The notes beneath the pieces are model-generated. The model made no database searches and was not told the origin of the DNA. It saw nothing but the letters and a program-made list of their open reading frames with translations. A stretch of DNA of 64,000 bases from positions 1 to 64,000 of the forward strand of contig JAPSFS010000015.1 in assembly GCA_035063785.1 (NCBI GenBank). The letters are read 5' to 3'. Positions 13,090 through 21,212 of this stretch are shown here, in pieces. The position numbers were made by a program, and so were the translations under genes. How positions within the stretch are numbered: the stretch's first letter is position 1; every line of letters starts with the position of its first letter. The stretch comes from Comamonas_C sp026954015. Its GTDB lineage: Bacteria; Pseudomonadota; Gammaproteobacteria; Burkholderiales; Burkholderiaceae_C.

Positions 13090-14288
13090 GTGGTCACCTC
13101 TTTCGGCTCCTGGCGCATGCCGATGACCGACTTGCGCCGGCTGGCCACCAATTCGGCCGCCTTACGTACCGGGTCGTCCTCGGTGTGGACGTAGCGCATG
13201 AACATCGCCACGGTCTTGTGCGCTGTCAGCGCCATGCCGACCTTGACCGGGATGCCGGAGTTGGCAATGTCGGTCGCTGAGCGGTGGCGGATGCCGTGGG
13301 TGCCGACCTTCGGTACGCCGGCGCGATCAAGGATGCGGCGCCATGCCTGGTAGTAGGAATGGGGGCCGAGTGGTTTGTCGTGATCGTTGATGGCTGGACA
13401 GATGTAGGGCGATTTGCCATAGCGAGGTGCGTTCGTCAGCAGCCGACGGGCTTCCTCGCTCAACGGCTTCGACATATCGCCCGTCTTGCTGTCCGGCCAG
13501 ACAACCCGGCCATTGGGCAAGTCGAGCCAATCCCACTGCAACAGCAGGATTTCCGACATGCGGGCCGCGAACTCGAATTGCAGCCGGACAGCCAGCAGGT
13601 GGATCGGATGCTCCAGTTCCTCGGCCTCGGCCTTGTCCAGATAGGCGAACAGCTTGACCATCTGTTCGTCGGTGATGAGGCGGGTCGAGCCTTTCTCCGG
13701 GTACTTGGGCACGTGGCGGCAGGGATTCGAGCCGTCGGGCCGGTAGCCCCACAGCTCGGCCAGGTTGAACATCTTGCGGACAAGCGACAGCACGCGATTG
13801 GCCTGCGTCGGAGACTTCTCCATGCGCTTCATCAGCGCGGTGATGTCGTGGCGTGTGACCTCGTGAACCTTCTTGCTGCCGAAGGCCGGGATGACGAAGC
13901 TGTCGATCTGGTACTGGTAGCCGGCCTGCGTGCTGGGCTTGTTGTGCGGCCTGGAGTGGTCGTCCATGAACCGGCCGCACAGCTCCTTGACCGTCGGCGC
14001 CTTGCGGGCCTCGGCCTTGTCGAGTCCGGGGTCGCCGCCGCGCCGGACTTCGGCCAGCCAGTCTTGTGCCAGCGATCGGGCCTGTTCGACCGTCAGCTCG
14101 CCGAACTGGCCGAGGGCGGGCTTGCGCCGCACGCCGGAGTTCGTGCGGTACTGAACCATAAAGACCTTGCGGCCCGTTGGTGTTATCTTGCACAAGAAGC
14201 CCGGAACGAGCGTATCCCGGAGTTCCACGTCGCAGGTTTGCGCCTGCGCCGTGTCAACGACGGACTTGGTGAGTTTGATCTTTGCCAT
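13086..14288 (-). CDS. int: Tyrosine integrase of the left element
   Basis: This 400-residue integrase has an N-terminal arm-binding (DUF4102-like) domain (LTKSVVDTAQ, VPGFLCKITPTGRKVFMVQY), a SAM-like core-binding domain (about 105-200) and a catalytic domain. Catalytic residues visible are the first Arg in EFAARMSEILLLQW, HGIRHRSATD (H-x-x-R), LTAHKTVAMF, and the nucleophile Tyr in MRYVHTEDD. AGGAG lies before the ATG. It is transcribed away from the tRNA-Leu fragment 177 bases upstream and directs integration there. Its stop overlaps the start of a DUF1016 relic. Confidence 0.95.
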   Translation of the reverse strand: MAKIKLTKSVVDTAQAQTCDVELRDTLVPGFLCKITPTGRKVFMVQYRTNSGVRRKPALGQFGELTVEQARSLAQDWLAEVRRGGDPGLDKAEARKAPTVKELCGRFMDDHSRPHNKPSTQAGYQYQIDSFVIPAFGSKKVHEVTRHDITALMKRMEKSPTQANRVLSLVRKMFNLAELWGYRPDGSNPCRHVPKYPEKGSTRLITDEQMVKLFAYLDKAEAEELEHPIHLLAVRLQFEFAARMSEILLLQWDWLDLPNGRVVWPDSKTGDMSKPLSEEARRLLTNAPRYGKSPYICPAINDHDKPLGPHSYYQAWRRILDRAGVPKVGTHGIRHRSATDIANSGIPVKVGMALTAHKTVAMFMRYVHTEDDPVRKAAELVASRRKSVIGMRQEPKEVTT

Positions 14289-14303
14289 GAGGTGCTCCTG
14301 AAA

Positions 14304-14322
14304 GGCCCCGATTCCAGGGGCC
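14304..14322. other. GGCCCC/GGGGCC hairpin in the integrase leader
   Basis: The inverted repeat GGCCCC-gattccag-GGGGCC type hairpin lies 16 bases before the integrase start. It has no T-run on either strand, so it is not an obvious terminator. It could bind a protein or limit integrase translation. The rest of 14289-14464 shows no gene. Confidence 0.4.
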
Positions 14323-14464
14323 GGCTAGGAGCCAGGCGGAGGGGAACCGGGGCGGTTTGCATCGCGCACCGGGATATGATCGAAGGCATTGGTCTGGCGG
14401 AAAACCTGCTACAGCAAGCCTCATCCAAGTCCAGCGTTAGCACGGTGCGGATGCCATGCTCTGG

Positions 14465-14525
14465 CTTAAAATCCGCCGCCTTCCTGCAAAGGGGCGTGCC
14501 GGTTCGACCCCGGCCCGGGGCACCA
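14465..14525 (+). other. attR: 3' fragment of tRNA-Leu(UAA)
   Basis: From the anticodon loop CTTAAAA onward the sequence is a class II tRNA 3' half: a long variable arm (14477-14496 region), the T-arm GCCGG-TTCGACC-CCGGC, the acceptor strand CCGGGGC, discriminator A and encoded CCA. The 5' half (expected to begin GCCCCGG) is absent: upstream bases do not pair with the anticodon stem. This is the displaced chromosomal end left when the element integrated into tRNA-Leu. The intact copy should lie at the element's other end, beyond the left edge. Confidence 0.85.
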
Positions 14526-14536
14526 AAGAAGGTCTT

Positions 14537-15157
14537 ATGTCTGAATACAACGCTCCTTTCGAAATCCACGTCCACGGTGAGGTGCAACTGCGTGCCGACG
14601 TCGATTTCGCGCAGTTGCAGGACGCGCTGCGCCCGATGTGGCGCTACGCCGGAGCCCGTTCGCTCGCCGACGGTGCCACCAGCGTCTACGAGGAAGAGCC
14701 CGGCATCCAGTTCGAGGCGCGCGAGCACATGCTGCAGATGTGCTGGACGGTGCAGGGCGACGAAGATTTCCGCCAGGTGCTCGACGAGGTGTGCATGAGC
14801 CTCAACGAGATTGCGGAGCAGGGTGCCGCGATCGAGGTGACGTTCTACGACACCGAGTTCGACGAGGACGAGGCGGATGACGACGCCGAATCGCGCGACG
14901 ACTTCGTGATGCTGTTCGTCGGCCCCACGCCTGCGGCGATCATGCAGGTGCAGCGTGATCTGCTGGTGCAGGATGTGATCAACGTGATGGAGCGCCACTT
15001 CGACGCATCCGAGCTGAGTGGTGTCGTCGCCGAGGTCGACAAGCTATTTTCCGAGCGGTTTGATGCGCTCGTGAGCTCGCTCGACCTGAGCAAGCGCCCG
15101 CGCGGCGCTGGCGGTGGCCGTAGCGGCGGCAACCGCCGCCCGCGTCATTTGCACTGA
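14537..15157 (+). CDS. Conserved acidic Comamonadaceae protein of unknown function (DUF6806-like)
   Basis: This 206-residue cytoplasmic protein starts MSEYNAPFEIHVHGEVQLR and has a strongly acidic middle (TEFDEDEADDDAESRDDF) and a basic, glycine-rich tail (KRPRGAGGGRSGGNRRPRH). I recognise it as a conserved family of this lineage, probably DUF6806, but know no function. The start lies 12 bases past the tRNA-Leu fragment, and its promoter may have lain in or before the tRNA region, so integration could have changed its expression. GGT-rich AAGAAGG precedes the ATG. Confidence 0.7.
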   Translation: MSEYNAPFEIHVHGEVQLRADVDFAQLQDALRPMWRYAGARSLADGATSVYEEEPGIQFEAREHMLQMCWTVQGDEDFRQVLDEVCMSLNEIAEQGAAIEVTFYDTEFDEDEADDDAESRDDFVMLFVGPTPAAIMQVQRDLLVQDVINVMERHFDASELSGVVAEVDKLFSERFDALVSSLDLSKRPRGAGGGRSGGNRRPRHLH

Positions 15158-16032
15158 AGGCTGGCAGCCGCTCCGGGTAGCGCGATGGCCGCGCAGTCGC
15201 GGGCCGGCAGGTCGAGCCAGCGCTCGGCCGCGGCCTCGAGCGCGCCGAGCGCTCCGGTGGTGTAGAGCGTCACGGGTGCTGCCAGCGTGTTTGCGTCGGT
15301 GTGCAGCGCCTGTACTGTGAGGATGCGCCGCGTCTGGCGCGCGACGGCCGCCCCTGTTTCAATGATGCGTACCCGCGGGCCGATCAGCGCCTGCAACTGC
15401 GCCTGCGCGAACACATAGTGGGTGCAGCCGAGCACCAGCGTGTCGATGGCCCCGTTTTCCGTGCCAAACAGGCCCATGGCGTTGATGTAGCGGGCGCAGA
15501 GTGCTTCTATTTTTGCAGTTGATTGCGCGGCGGGCAGGGGTTCCTCGGTGCTCTGTTCGATCGCGTGCGCGAGGCCGTCACACGCTTGTACCGAAAAGCG
15601 CGTGTGCGCTGGCTGCCGCGCCATGAGCTGGGTGAACCGGCTGCTCAGCGTGGTGCCGCGTGTCGCGAGCACGCCCACGTGGTGGGTCTGGCTGGTGAGC
15701 GCCGCAGGCTTGAGCGCGGGCTCGACGCCGACCATGGGCAGCTCGGGCAGCGCAGCGCGCAGGGGTTCGATCGCGGCCGCTGTCGCGGTGTTGCATGCGA
15801 TGACGAGCGCCTTGATCGCGTGATGCTCGCGCAGGTGTCGGGCAATGGCGAGGCTGCGCACGATGACGAAGGCGTCGCCTTTTTCGCCATAGGGCGCGTG
15901 GCCGCTGTCGGCGAGGTAGATGAAGCGCTCATGCGGCAATTCCCGGCGCAGGGCGCGCAACACGCTCAGGCCGCCGATACCGCTGTCGAAGACCCCGATC
16001 GGCGCGCTGCTGGAAAAAGTGGGCGTGGACAT
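15145..16032 (-). CDS. murI: Glutamate racemase
   Basis: This 295-residue glutamate racemase makes D-glutamate for peptidoglycan. The two catalytic cysteines are in VIACNTATAAA and LGCTHY; the start PIGVFDSGIGGLSVL and the LADSGHAPYGEK loop are family hallmarks. The ATG at 16032 gives MSTPTFSSSAPIGVFDSG; longer GTG-type starts upstream are not needed. It converges on the preceding gene with a 13-base overlap of the coding ends. Confidence 0.95.
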   Translation of the reverse strand: MSTPTFSSSAPIGVFDSGIGGLSVLRALRRELPHERFIYLADSGHAPYGEKGDAFVIVRSLAIARHLREHHAIKALVIACNTATAAAIEPLRAALPELPMVGVEPALKPAALTSQTHHVGVLATRGTTLSSRFTQLMARQPAHTRFSVQACDGLAHAIEQSTEEPLPAAQSTAKIEALCARYINAMGLFGTENGAIDTLVLGCTHYVFAQAQLQALIGPRVRIIETGAAVARQTRRILTVQALHTDANTLAAPVTLYTTGALGALEAAAERWLDLPARDCAAIALPGAAASLQCK

Positions 16033-16147
16033 GAGAAAACCGCAACCGCGCGAGCATAGCGCCGACCGGGCGCATTCGCGCAGGCGACACGCGCCGCGTC
16101 GCCGCGCGCGCCACAATCAGCGGCTGTAACCACAGGAGGCATGACGG

Positions 16148-16939
16148 ATGGTACGCACCGTACAACAGCTCTTTGATCTCTCGGGCAGGACCGCGCTCGT
16201 GACCGGTGGCTCGCGCGGGCTGGGCCTGCAGATGGCGCACGCGCTGGGCGAGGCGGGGGCGCGCATCATGCTCAGCAGCCGCAAGGCCGACGAGCTGGAG
16301 CAGGCCACCGCCGAGCTGCAGGACGCGGGCATCGATGCGCGCTGGGTGGCGGCCGATTGCGCGCAGCCGGATGACATCGAACGTCTTGCGAGCGAGACGC
16401 TGCAGCGCCTGGGCGACGTGGACATCCTTGTGAACAACGCCGGGGCGAGCTGGGGCGCACCCGCCGAGGAGCATCCGCTCGGTGCCTGGGACAAGGTGAT
16501 GAACCTGAACGTGCGCGGCTATTTCCTGCTCTCGCAGGCGGTGGCTCGTGCGAGCATGATTCCGCGCCTGCGCGGCGCCATCATCAACATCGCGTCGATC
16601 GCCGCGCTCGGCGGCAACCCGGTCGGAATGAAAACCATCGCCTACAACACCTCCAAGGGCGCGGTGCTCAATTTCACGCGCGCGCTGGCGGGCGAGTGGG
16701 GGCGCTACGGCATCCGCGTGAACGCGATCTGCCCCGGCTTCTTCAAGACCAAGATGGCGGCGGTGCTGATTGAGCAGTTGGGCGAGGACGCGATGAAGGC
16801 GCATGCGCCTTTGGGGCGGCTGGGCGATGACGAAGATCTCAAGGGCACCGTGCTGCTGTACGCAAGCGACGCGGGCAAGCACATCACCGGGCAGTGGATC
16901 GCGGTCGATGGCGGCGTGAGCGCGATCGTCGCAGGATGA
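16148..16939 (+). CDS. Short-chain dehydrogenase/reductase
   Basis: This 263-residue classical SDR has the cofactor motif TGGSRGLG near residue 20, NNAG near residue 97, catalytic Ser in INIASIAALGG, and Tyr-Lys in YNTSKGAV. The closing WIAVDGGVSAIV is typical of FabG-like enzymes. The substrate is unknown. It overlaps the thioesterase gene start by four bases (ATGA), and thioesterase, MDR reductase and a second SDR follow. This suggests a small acyl or carbonyl metabolism operon. Confidence 0.88.
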   Translation: MVRTVQQLFDLSGRTALVTGGSRGLGLQMAHALGEAGARIMLSSRKADELEQATAELQDAGIDARWVAADCAQPDDIERLASETLQRLGDVDILVNNAGASWGAPAEEHPLGAWDKVMNLNVRGYFLLSQAVARASMIPRLRGAIINIASIAALGGNPVGMKTIAYNTSKGAVLNFTRALAGEWGRYGIRVNAICPGFFKTKMAAVLIEQLGEDAMKAHAPLGRLGDDEDLKGTVLLYASDAGKHITGQWIAVDGGVSAIVAG

Positions 16940-17388
16940 CGCCGATGGCCGAGCCGGGCTTCGATATCGACATCCCCTTCGTGCAGGCGCTGGGCATCAC
17001 GCTCGCGCATTTCGGCGGCGGGCGCTCCGAACTGCACTACGAGGCGCGGCCCGAACACCTCAATTCGTGGCGCATCACGCACGGCGGGGCGCTCATGACG
17101 CTGCTGGACGTGACGATGGCCATGGCCGCGCGCAGCGAGTCGTTGCGCCAGGGTATGGGCATGGTGACGGTGGAGATGAAGACCAGCTTCCTGCGCCCCG
17201 CCGCCGGGCGACTCGTGGCGCGCGGGCAGTTGCTGCACCGCACGCGCAGCCTGGCGTTCGTCGAGGCCACAGTGTGCGACGCGCAGGGGCTCGCATGCTG
17301 CCATGCTACGGGCACGTTCAAGTACCTGGCGCGCCTGGGCGACCGGCGCTTGGGCACCGAGCCAGAAAATCAAGACAAATCAGGCTGA
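16936..17388 (+). CDS. PaaI-like hotdog-fold thioesterase
   Basis: This 150-residue hotdog thioesterase has a PaaI/YbgC-type core: HLNSWRITHGGALMTLLDVTMAMAAR, where HGG begins the hotdog helix, and VTVEMKTSFLRPAAGRLVARGQ on the strands. It probably hydrolyses a small or aromatic acyl-CoA. The ATG at 16936 overlaps the SDR stop; a second ATG at 16945 is possible. Confidence 0.85.
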   Translation: MTPMAEPGFDIDIPFVQALGITLAHFGGGRSELHYEARPEHLNSWRITHGGALMTLLDVTMAMAARSESLRQGMGMVTVEMKTSFLRPAAGRLVARGQLLHRTRSLAFVEATVCDAQGLACCHATGTFKYLARLGDRRLGTEPENQDKSG

Positions 17389-17446
17389 ACCCCTTGTGGG
17401 GCAACCGCGAGCAGCTCTTTTTTCAATAGTTTTTAGGGACATTCCC

Positions 17447-18463
17447 ATGCCACGCAACCAGCAGATCCTGCTCGACAACCGCCCCCGGGACGCCGCCACG
17501 GCGGAGAACTTTCGGCTCGTCACCGTCGATACCCCGCCGCTCGCCGAGGGCCAAGTGCTGGTGCGCCACCACTACCTGAGCCTGGACCCCTACATGCGTG
17601 GCCGCATGAACGACAGCAAGAGCTACGCCGCGTGCCAGCCGCTGGGCGAGGTGATGCTGGGCGGCACCGTGGGAGAGGTGGTCGAAAGCCGCCATGCGCG
17701 CTTCAAGGTGGGCGACAAGGTCGTGGGCATGGGCGGCTGGCAGGAGTACAGCGTCGTCGATGGCGATGCGCCCGGCGCGCTGCGCGTGGTGGATGCCAGC
17801 GTCGTGCCGCTGTCGTACTACCTCGGCGCGGTGGGCATGCCGGGCGTCACCGCCTGGTACGGCCTCACGCAGATCATCGAGCCCCAGCCGGGCCAGACGC
17901 TCACGGTGAGTGCGGCCACCGGCGCGGTCGGCAGCGCGTTCGTGGCGCTCGCCAAGGCGCGCGGCTGCCGCGTCGTCGGTATCGCGGGCGGGCCGGAGAA
18001 ATGCCGTTACGCCACCGAGGAGCTGAGGTTCGACGCCTGCATCGACCACCGCGCGCATGGCGACCTCAAGGCCCTGTCGCAGGCGCTCAAGGCGGCGTGC
18101 CCCGACGGCATCGACGGCCATTTCGAAAACGTCGGCGGGTATGTGCTCGATGCCGTGCTGCTGCGCGCCAACCCATTTGCGCGCGTGGCGCTGTGCGGCA
18201 TGATCGCGGGCTACGACGGCCAGCCGCTGCCGCTGGTGAACCCCGCGCTCATGCTCATCAACCGCATGCGCGTGGAAGGCTTCATCGTGAGCGAGCACAT
18301 GCAGTTGTGGCCGCAGGCGCTCAAGGAGCTGGCGGCACTCGTGACCGCGGGCACGCTGCGTCCGCGCGAGAGCATCACGCAGGGCCTGGCGAGCGCACCC
18401 GAGGCTTTTCTTGGGCTGCTGCGCGGACGCAACTTCGGCAAGCAGCTCGTGCAGCTCGTTTGA
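17447..18463 (+). CDS. NADP-dependent MDR oxidoreductase (CurA/leukotriene-B4-dehydrogenase type)
   Basis: This 338-residue medium-chain reductase lacks zinc ligands. It starts RNQQILLDNRPRDAATAENF, then YLSLDPYMRGRM, the nucleotide loop VSAATGAVGSAFVALAKARG, and FENVGGYVLDAVL. It resembles enzymes that reduce alpha,beta-unsaturated ketones with NADPH. The gap of 58 bases after the thioesterase contains TTTTTTC and TTTTTAGG runs but no convincing hairpin. A second SDR follows after 19 bases. Confidence 0.88.
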   Translation: MPRNQQILLDNRPRDAATAENFRLVTVDTPPLAEGQVLVRHHYLSLDPYMRGRMNDSKSYAACQPLGEVMLGGTVGEVVESRHARFKVGDKVVGMGGWQEYSVVDGDAPGALRVVDASVVPLSYYLGAVGMPGVTAWYGLTQIIEPQPGQTLTVSAATGAVGSAFVALAKARGCRVVGIAGGPEKCRYATEELRFDACIDHRAHGDLKALSQALKAACPDGIDGHFENVGGYVLDAVLLRANPFARVALCGMIAGYDGQPLPLVNPALMLINRMRVEGFIVSEHMQLWPQALKELAALVTAGTLRPRESITQGLASAPEAFLGLLRGRNFGKQLVQLV

Positions 18464-18482
18464 CGCACTGGGGACCACCGTC

Positions 18483-19385
18483 ATGATCGAAGATTTCGCG
18501 GGCAAGACCGCCGTGTTGACTGGCGCGGGCTCGGGCTTCGGCCTGGAGTGCGCGCGCATTGCCGCGCGCCGGGGCATGCGCCTCGTGCTCGTGGACGTGC
18601 AGGCGGATGCCTTGGAGCGTGCGGCGGCTGAGTTGCGGGCGCTGGGCGCCGAGGTGCTCGCGCGCCCGGTGGACGTGGCCGACGCGGGGCAGATGCAGGC
18701 GCTGGCCGACGTGGTGCGCCAGCGTTTCGGCGCGCCGCATCTGGTGTTCAACAACGCGGGCGTGGGCTCGGGCGGGCTCGTGTGGGAGAACACGCTCGCC
18801 GACTGGCAGTGGGTGCTGGGCGTGAACCTCTGGGGCGTGGTGCACGGCGTGCGCTTGTTCACGCCCATGATGCTTGCGGCCGCGCGTGCCGATGCCGCGT
18901 GGCGCGGTCATATCGTCAACACCGCGAGCATGGCGGGGCTGCTCACGCCGCCCAACATGGGCGTCTACAACGTGAGCAAGCATGCGGTGGTGGCGCTGAC
19001 GGAGACGCTGTACCAGGATCTGCGGCTCGTCACCGACCAGGTCGGCGCGAGCGTGCTGTGCCCCTATTTCGTGTCCACGGGCATCACGCACAGCGAACGC
19101 AACCGGCCCGCCGATCTGCGCGATGCCCCCGTTACCGCAAGCCAGCGCATCGGTCAAGCCATGTTGGACAAAGCCGTGGCCAGCGGCAAGGTGTCCGCGG
19201 CCGAGGTGGCGGCGATGGTGTTCGACGCCGTGGCGAGCGACCGCTTTTACATCTACAGCCATCCGCAGGCGCTGGGCAACGTCAAGAGCCGCATGGAGGC
19301 CATCGTTGCTGCGCGCAATCCGCCCGACCCGTTTGCCAACCGCCCCCAGGTGGGTGAGCAATTGCGAGCCGCGCTGCGCGGGTGA
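18483..19385 (+). CDS. Short-chain dehydrogenase/reductase
   Basis: This 300-residue SDR has the motifs TGAGSGFG, NNAGVGSGG, catalytic NTASMAGLL, and YNVSKHAVVALTE. It is longer than the first SDR of the cluster, with a C-terminal extension after AMVFDAVASDRFYIYSHPQAL, a pattern common in SDRs annotated as 1-oxidoreductases of alcohol or lipid metabolism. Substrate unknown. It lies 19 bases after the MDR gene and shares its direction with the whole 16148-21106 block. Confidence 0.87.
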   Translation: MIEDFAGKTAVLTGAGSGFGLECARIAARRGMRLVLVDVQADALERAAAELRALGAEVLARPVDVADAGQMQALADVVRQRFGAPHLVFNNAGVGSGGLVWENTLADWQWVLGVNLWGVVHGVRLFTPMMLAAARADAAWRGHIVNTASMAGLLTPPNMGVYNVSKHAVVALTETLYQDLRLVTDQVGASVLCPYFVSTGITHSERNRPADLRDAPVTASQRIGQAMLDKAVASGKVSAAEVAAMVFDAVASDRFYIYSHPQALGNVKSRMEAIVAARNPPDPFANRPQVGEQLRAALRG

Positions 19386-19400
19386 GCGCCCGCAGGCGCT

Positions 19401-20288
19401 ATGCTCGCGACCACCATGGGACCCTTGGTCGATTCGTTCTGGCGCGCGGTGGGCTATTGCCTGATGCCGCGCGTGATTGCGCTGTCGCTGCTGCCGCTGG
19501 TGCTGATCGGCCTGGTGACGGCGGCAGGCGGCTATTGGCTGTGGGCGCCCGCGGTGGCGTGGGCGCAGACGCTGCTCAATGGCACCGCGTGGCTGGGCAC
19601 CGTCTGGGGCTGGCTCGCGCACCTGGGCGTGCGCGACCTGCCGTCGGTGCTCGCGCCGCTGTTGGTGGTGCTTGCAACGTTGCCGGTGGTCGTGTTCGTG
19701 TGCGTGCTTGCGGTCTCGGTGCTGATGGTGCCGGCCATCGTCGATCTCGTGGCCAAGCGGCGCTTCCCCGAACTGCGCCGCGAGCATGGCGCGGGCTGGA
19801 TCGCCAGCCTCTGGTGGTCGCTGTCTTCGACGGTGCTGGCGCTCGTCGCGCTCGTGCTGTCGATGCCGCTGTGGCTGATTCCGCCGCTCGTGCTCATCCT
19901 GCCGCCGCTCATCTGGGGCTGGCTCACCTACCGCGTGATGGCGTTTGATGCACTGGCCGAGCACGCAAGCCGGGCCGAGCGCAAGGCGCTGTTCGTGCGC
20001 CACCGGGGCGGCCTGCTGCTCATCGGCATTTTCTGTGGCTTCCTGGGTGCGGCGCCGGGCATCGTGTGGGTGTCGGGCGTGGTGTTCGTGGCGGCGTTTT
20101 TCGTGCTCGTGCCGGCGGCCATCTGGATCTACACGCTGGTGTTCGCGTTCTCGTCGCTGTGGTTTGCGCACTATTGCCTTGCGAGCCTGGAGCAGCTGCG
20201 CGCGCAGCAGGCGGCGGTCGTGCCCGCGCCCGGCCCGGTGATCGACGTCGTGGCCACCCCCGCGCTGCCCGGGAGCGACGCACCGTGA
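19401..20288 (+). CDS. EI24-domain (CysZ-like) membrane protein
   Basis: This 295-residue protein has four or more long hydrophobic segments (for example LLPLVLIGLVTAAGGYWLW, ALVALVLSMPLWLIPPLVL, LLLIGIFCGFLGAAPGIVW). The inner motif WGWLTYRVMAFDALAEHASRAER fits the EI24/CysZ family. CysZ is a sulfate permease; whether this homologue moves sulfate is not shown. Its stop overlaps the next start (GTGA). Confidence 0.8.
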   Translation: MLATTMGPLVDSFWRAVGYCLMPRVIALSLLPLVLIGLVTAAGGYWLWAPAVAWAQTLLNGTAWLGTVWGWLAHLGVRDLPSVLAPLLVVLATLPVVVFVCVLAVSVLMVPAIVDLVAKRRFPELRREHGAGWIASLWWSLSSTVLALVALVLSMPLWLIPPLVLILPPLIWGWLTYRVMAFDALAEHASRAERKALFVRHRGGLLLIGIFCGFLGAAPGIVWVSGVVFVAAFFVLVPAAIWIYTLVFAFSSLWFAHYCLASLEQLRAQQAAVVPAPGPVIDVVATPALPGSDAP

Positions 20289-21106
20289 TACCGGCGTTCG
20301 GCCTGATCATCGTCGGCGATGAAATCCTCTCGGGCAAGCGCGTGGACAAGCACCTGCCCACTGTCGTTCGCCTGCTTGCAGAGCGCGGTCTGGCGCTGGC
20401 GTGGGCGGAAATCGTGGGGGACGATCGCCCGCGCATCACGGCGGCATTGCAGCATGCGTTCGCCACGCGCGACGTGGTGTTCAGTTGCGGCGGCATCGGC
20501 GCGACACCCGACGACCACACGCGCCAGTGCGCGGCGGCGGCGCTTGGCGTGCCGCTGCTGGCGCACCCCGAGGCGCAGGCGCTGATCACCGAGCGCATGC
20601 GCGACGTGGCGCGCGAGAAGGACGAGGCGTTCGACGCCGCGCGGCCCGACAACGTGCAGCGCCTGCAGATGGGCGTGCTGCCCGCGGGCGCGCGCCTGAT
20701 ACCCAATTCGTACAACAAGATCGCGGGCTTTTCGTGCACCGGCCCCGGTGGCGGGCAGGTGCACTTCGTGCCCGGTTTCCCGGTGATGGCATGGCCCATG
20801 ATCGAGTGGGTGCTCGAGCACCAGTGCGCGCAGTGGTTCCACCGCGCGCCGCAGCTCGAGCATTCGGTGGTGGTCTTCGGCGCGGCGGAGTCGGCGCTCA
20901 CACCGCTGATGCAGCGCATCGAGGCCGGGCACGCGGGCGTCAAGGTATTCAGCCTGCCCAGCGTGGACCATCCGGTGCACGGTGCGCACATCGAGCTCGG
21001 CGTCAAGGGCGCCGCCGATCGCGTGCCCGCCGCGTGGCAGCAACTGCTCGCCACGCTGCACGAGATGCGGCTTGCGCTCGGGCCGGAAATCGAGCGTCGC
21101 CATTGA
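20285..21106 (+). CDS. CinA-like molybdopterin-binding domain protein
   Basis: This 273-residue protein has the MoCF/CinA N-terminal fold: LIIVGDEILSGKRVDKHLP, then VFSCGGIGATPDDHTRQC, and FVPGFPVMAWPMIEW. The C-terminal nicotinamide-nucleotide amidase domain of full CinA is missing, so it is the short competence/damage-inducible-protein-A form. It starts with GTG at 20285, overlapping the EI24 stop. Function is uncertain, possibly ADP-ribose or nucleotide pyrophosphate processing as in related COG1058 proteins. Confidence 0.82.
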   Translation: MIPAFGLIIVGDEILSGKRVDKHLPTVVRLLAERGLALAWAEIVGDDRPRITAALQHAFATRDVVFSCGGIGATPDDHTRQCAAAALGVPLLAHPEAQALITERMRDVAREKDEAFDAARPDNVQRLQMGVLPAGARLIPNSYNKIAGFSCTGPGGGQVHFVPGFPVMAWPMIEWVLEHQCAQWFHRAPQLEHSVVVFGAAESALTPLMQRIEAGHAGVKVFSLPSVDHPVHGAHIELGVKGAADRVPAAWQQLLATLHEMRLALGPEIERRH

Positions 21107-21212
21107 TTCCATCCCGGACGTCGCTACCCGGCGCGGGGGTAGGGCACCGTAGAATCGCCCCCTTACGCCCGCGCCATTCGGGGCGCGCGGCACACGAACA
21201 CGGAGTTGCCTG

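Noticed and set aside
21107..21212. NtrC/sigma-54 promoter before glnA
   Set aside because: I could not find the GG-N10-GC spacing or an NtrC dyad with confidence.
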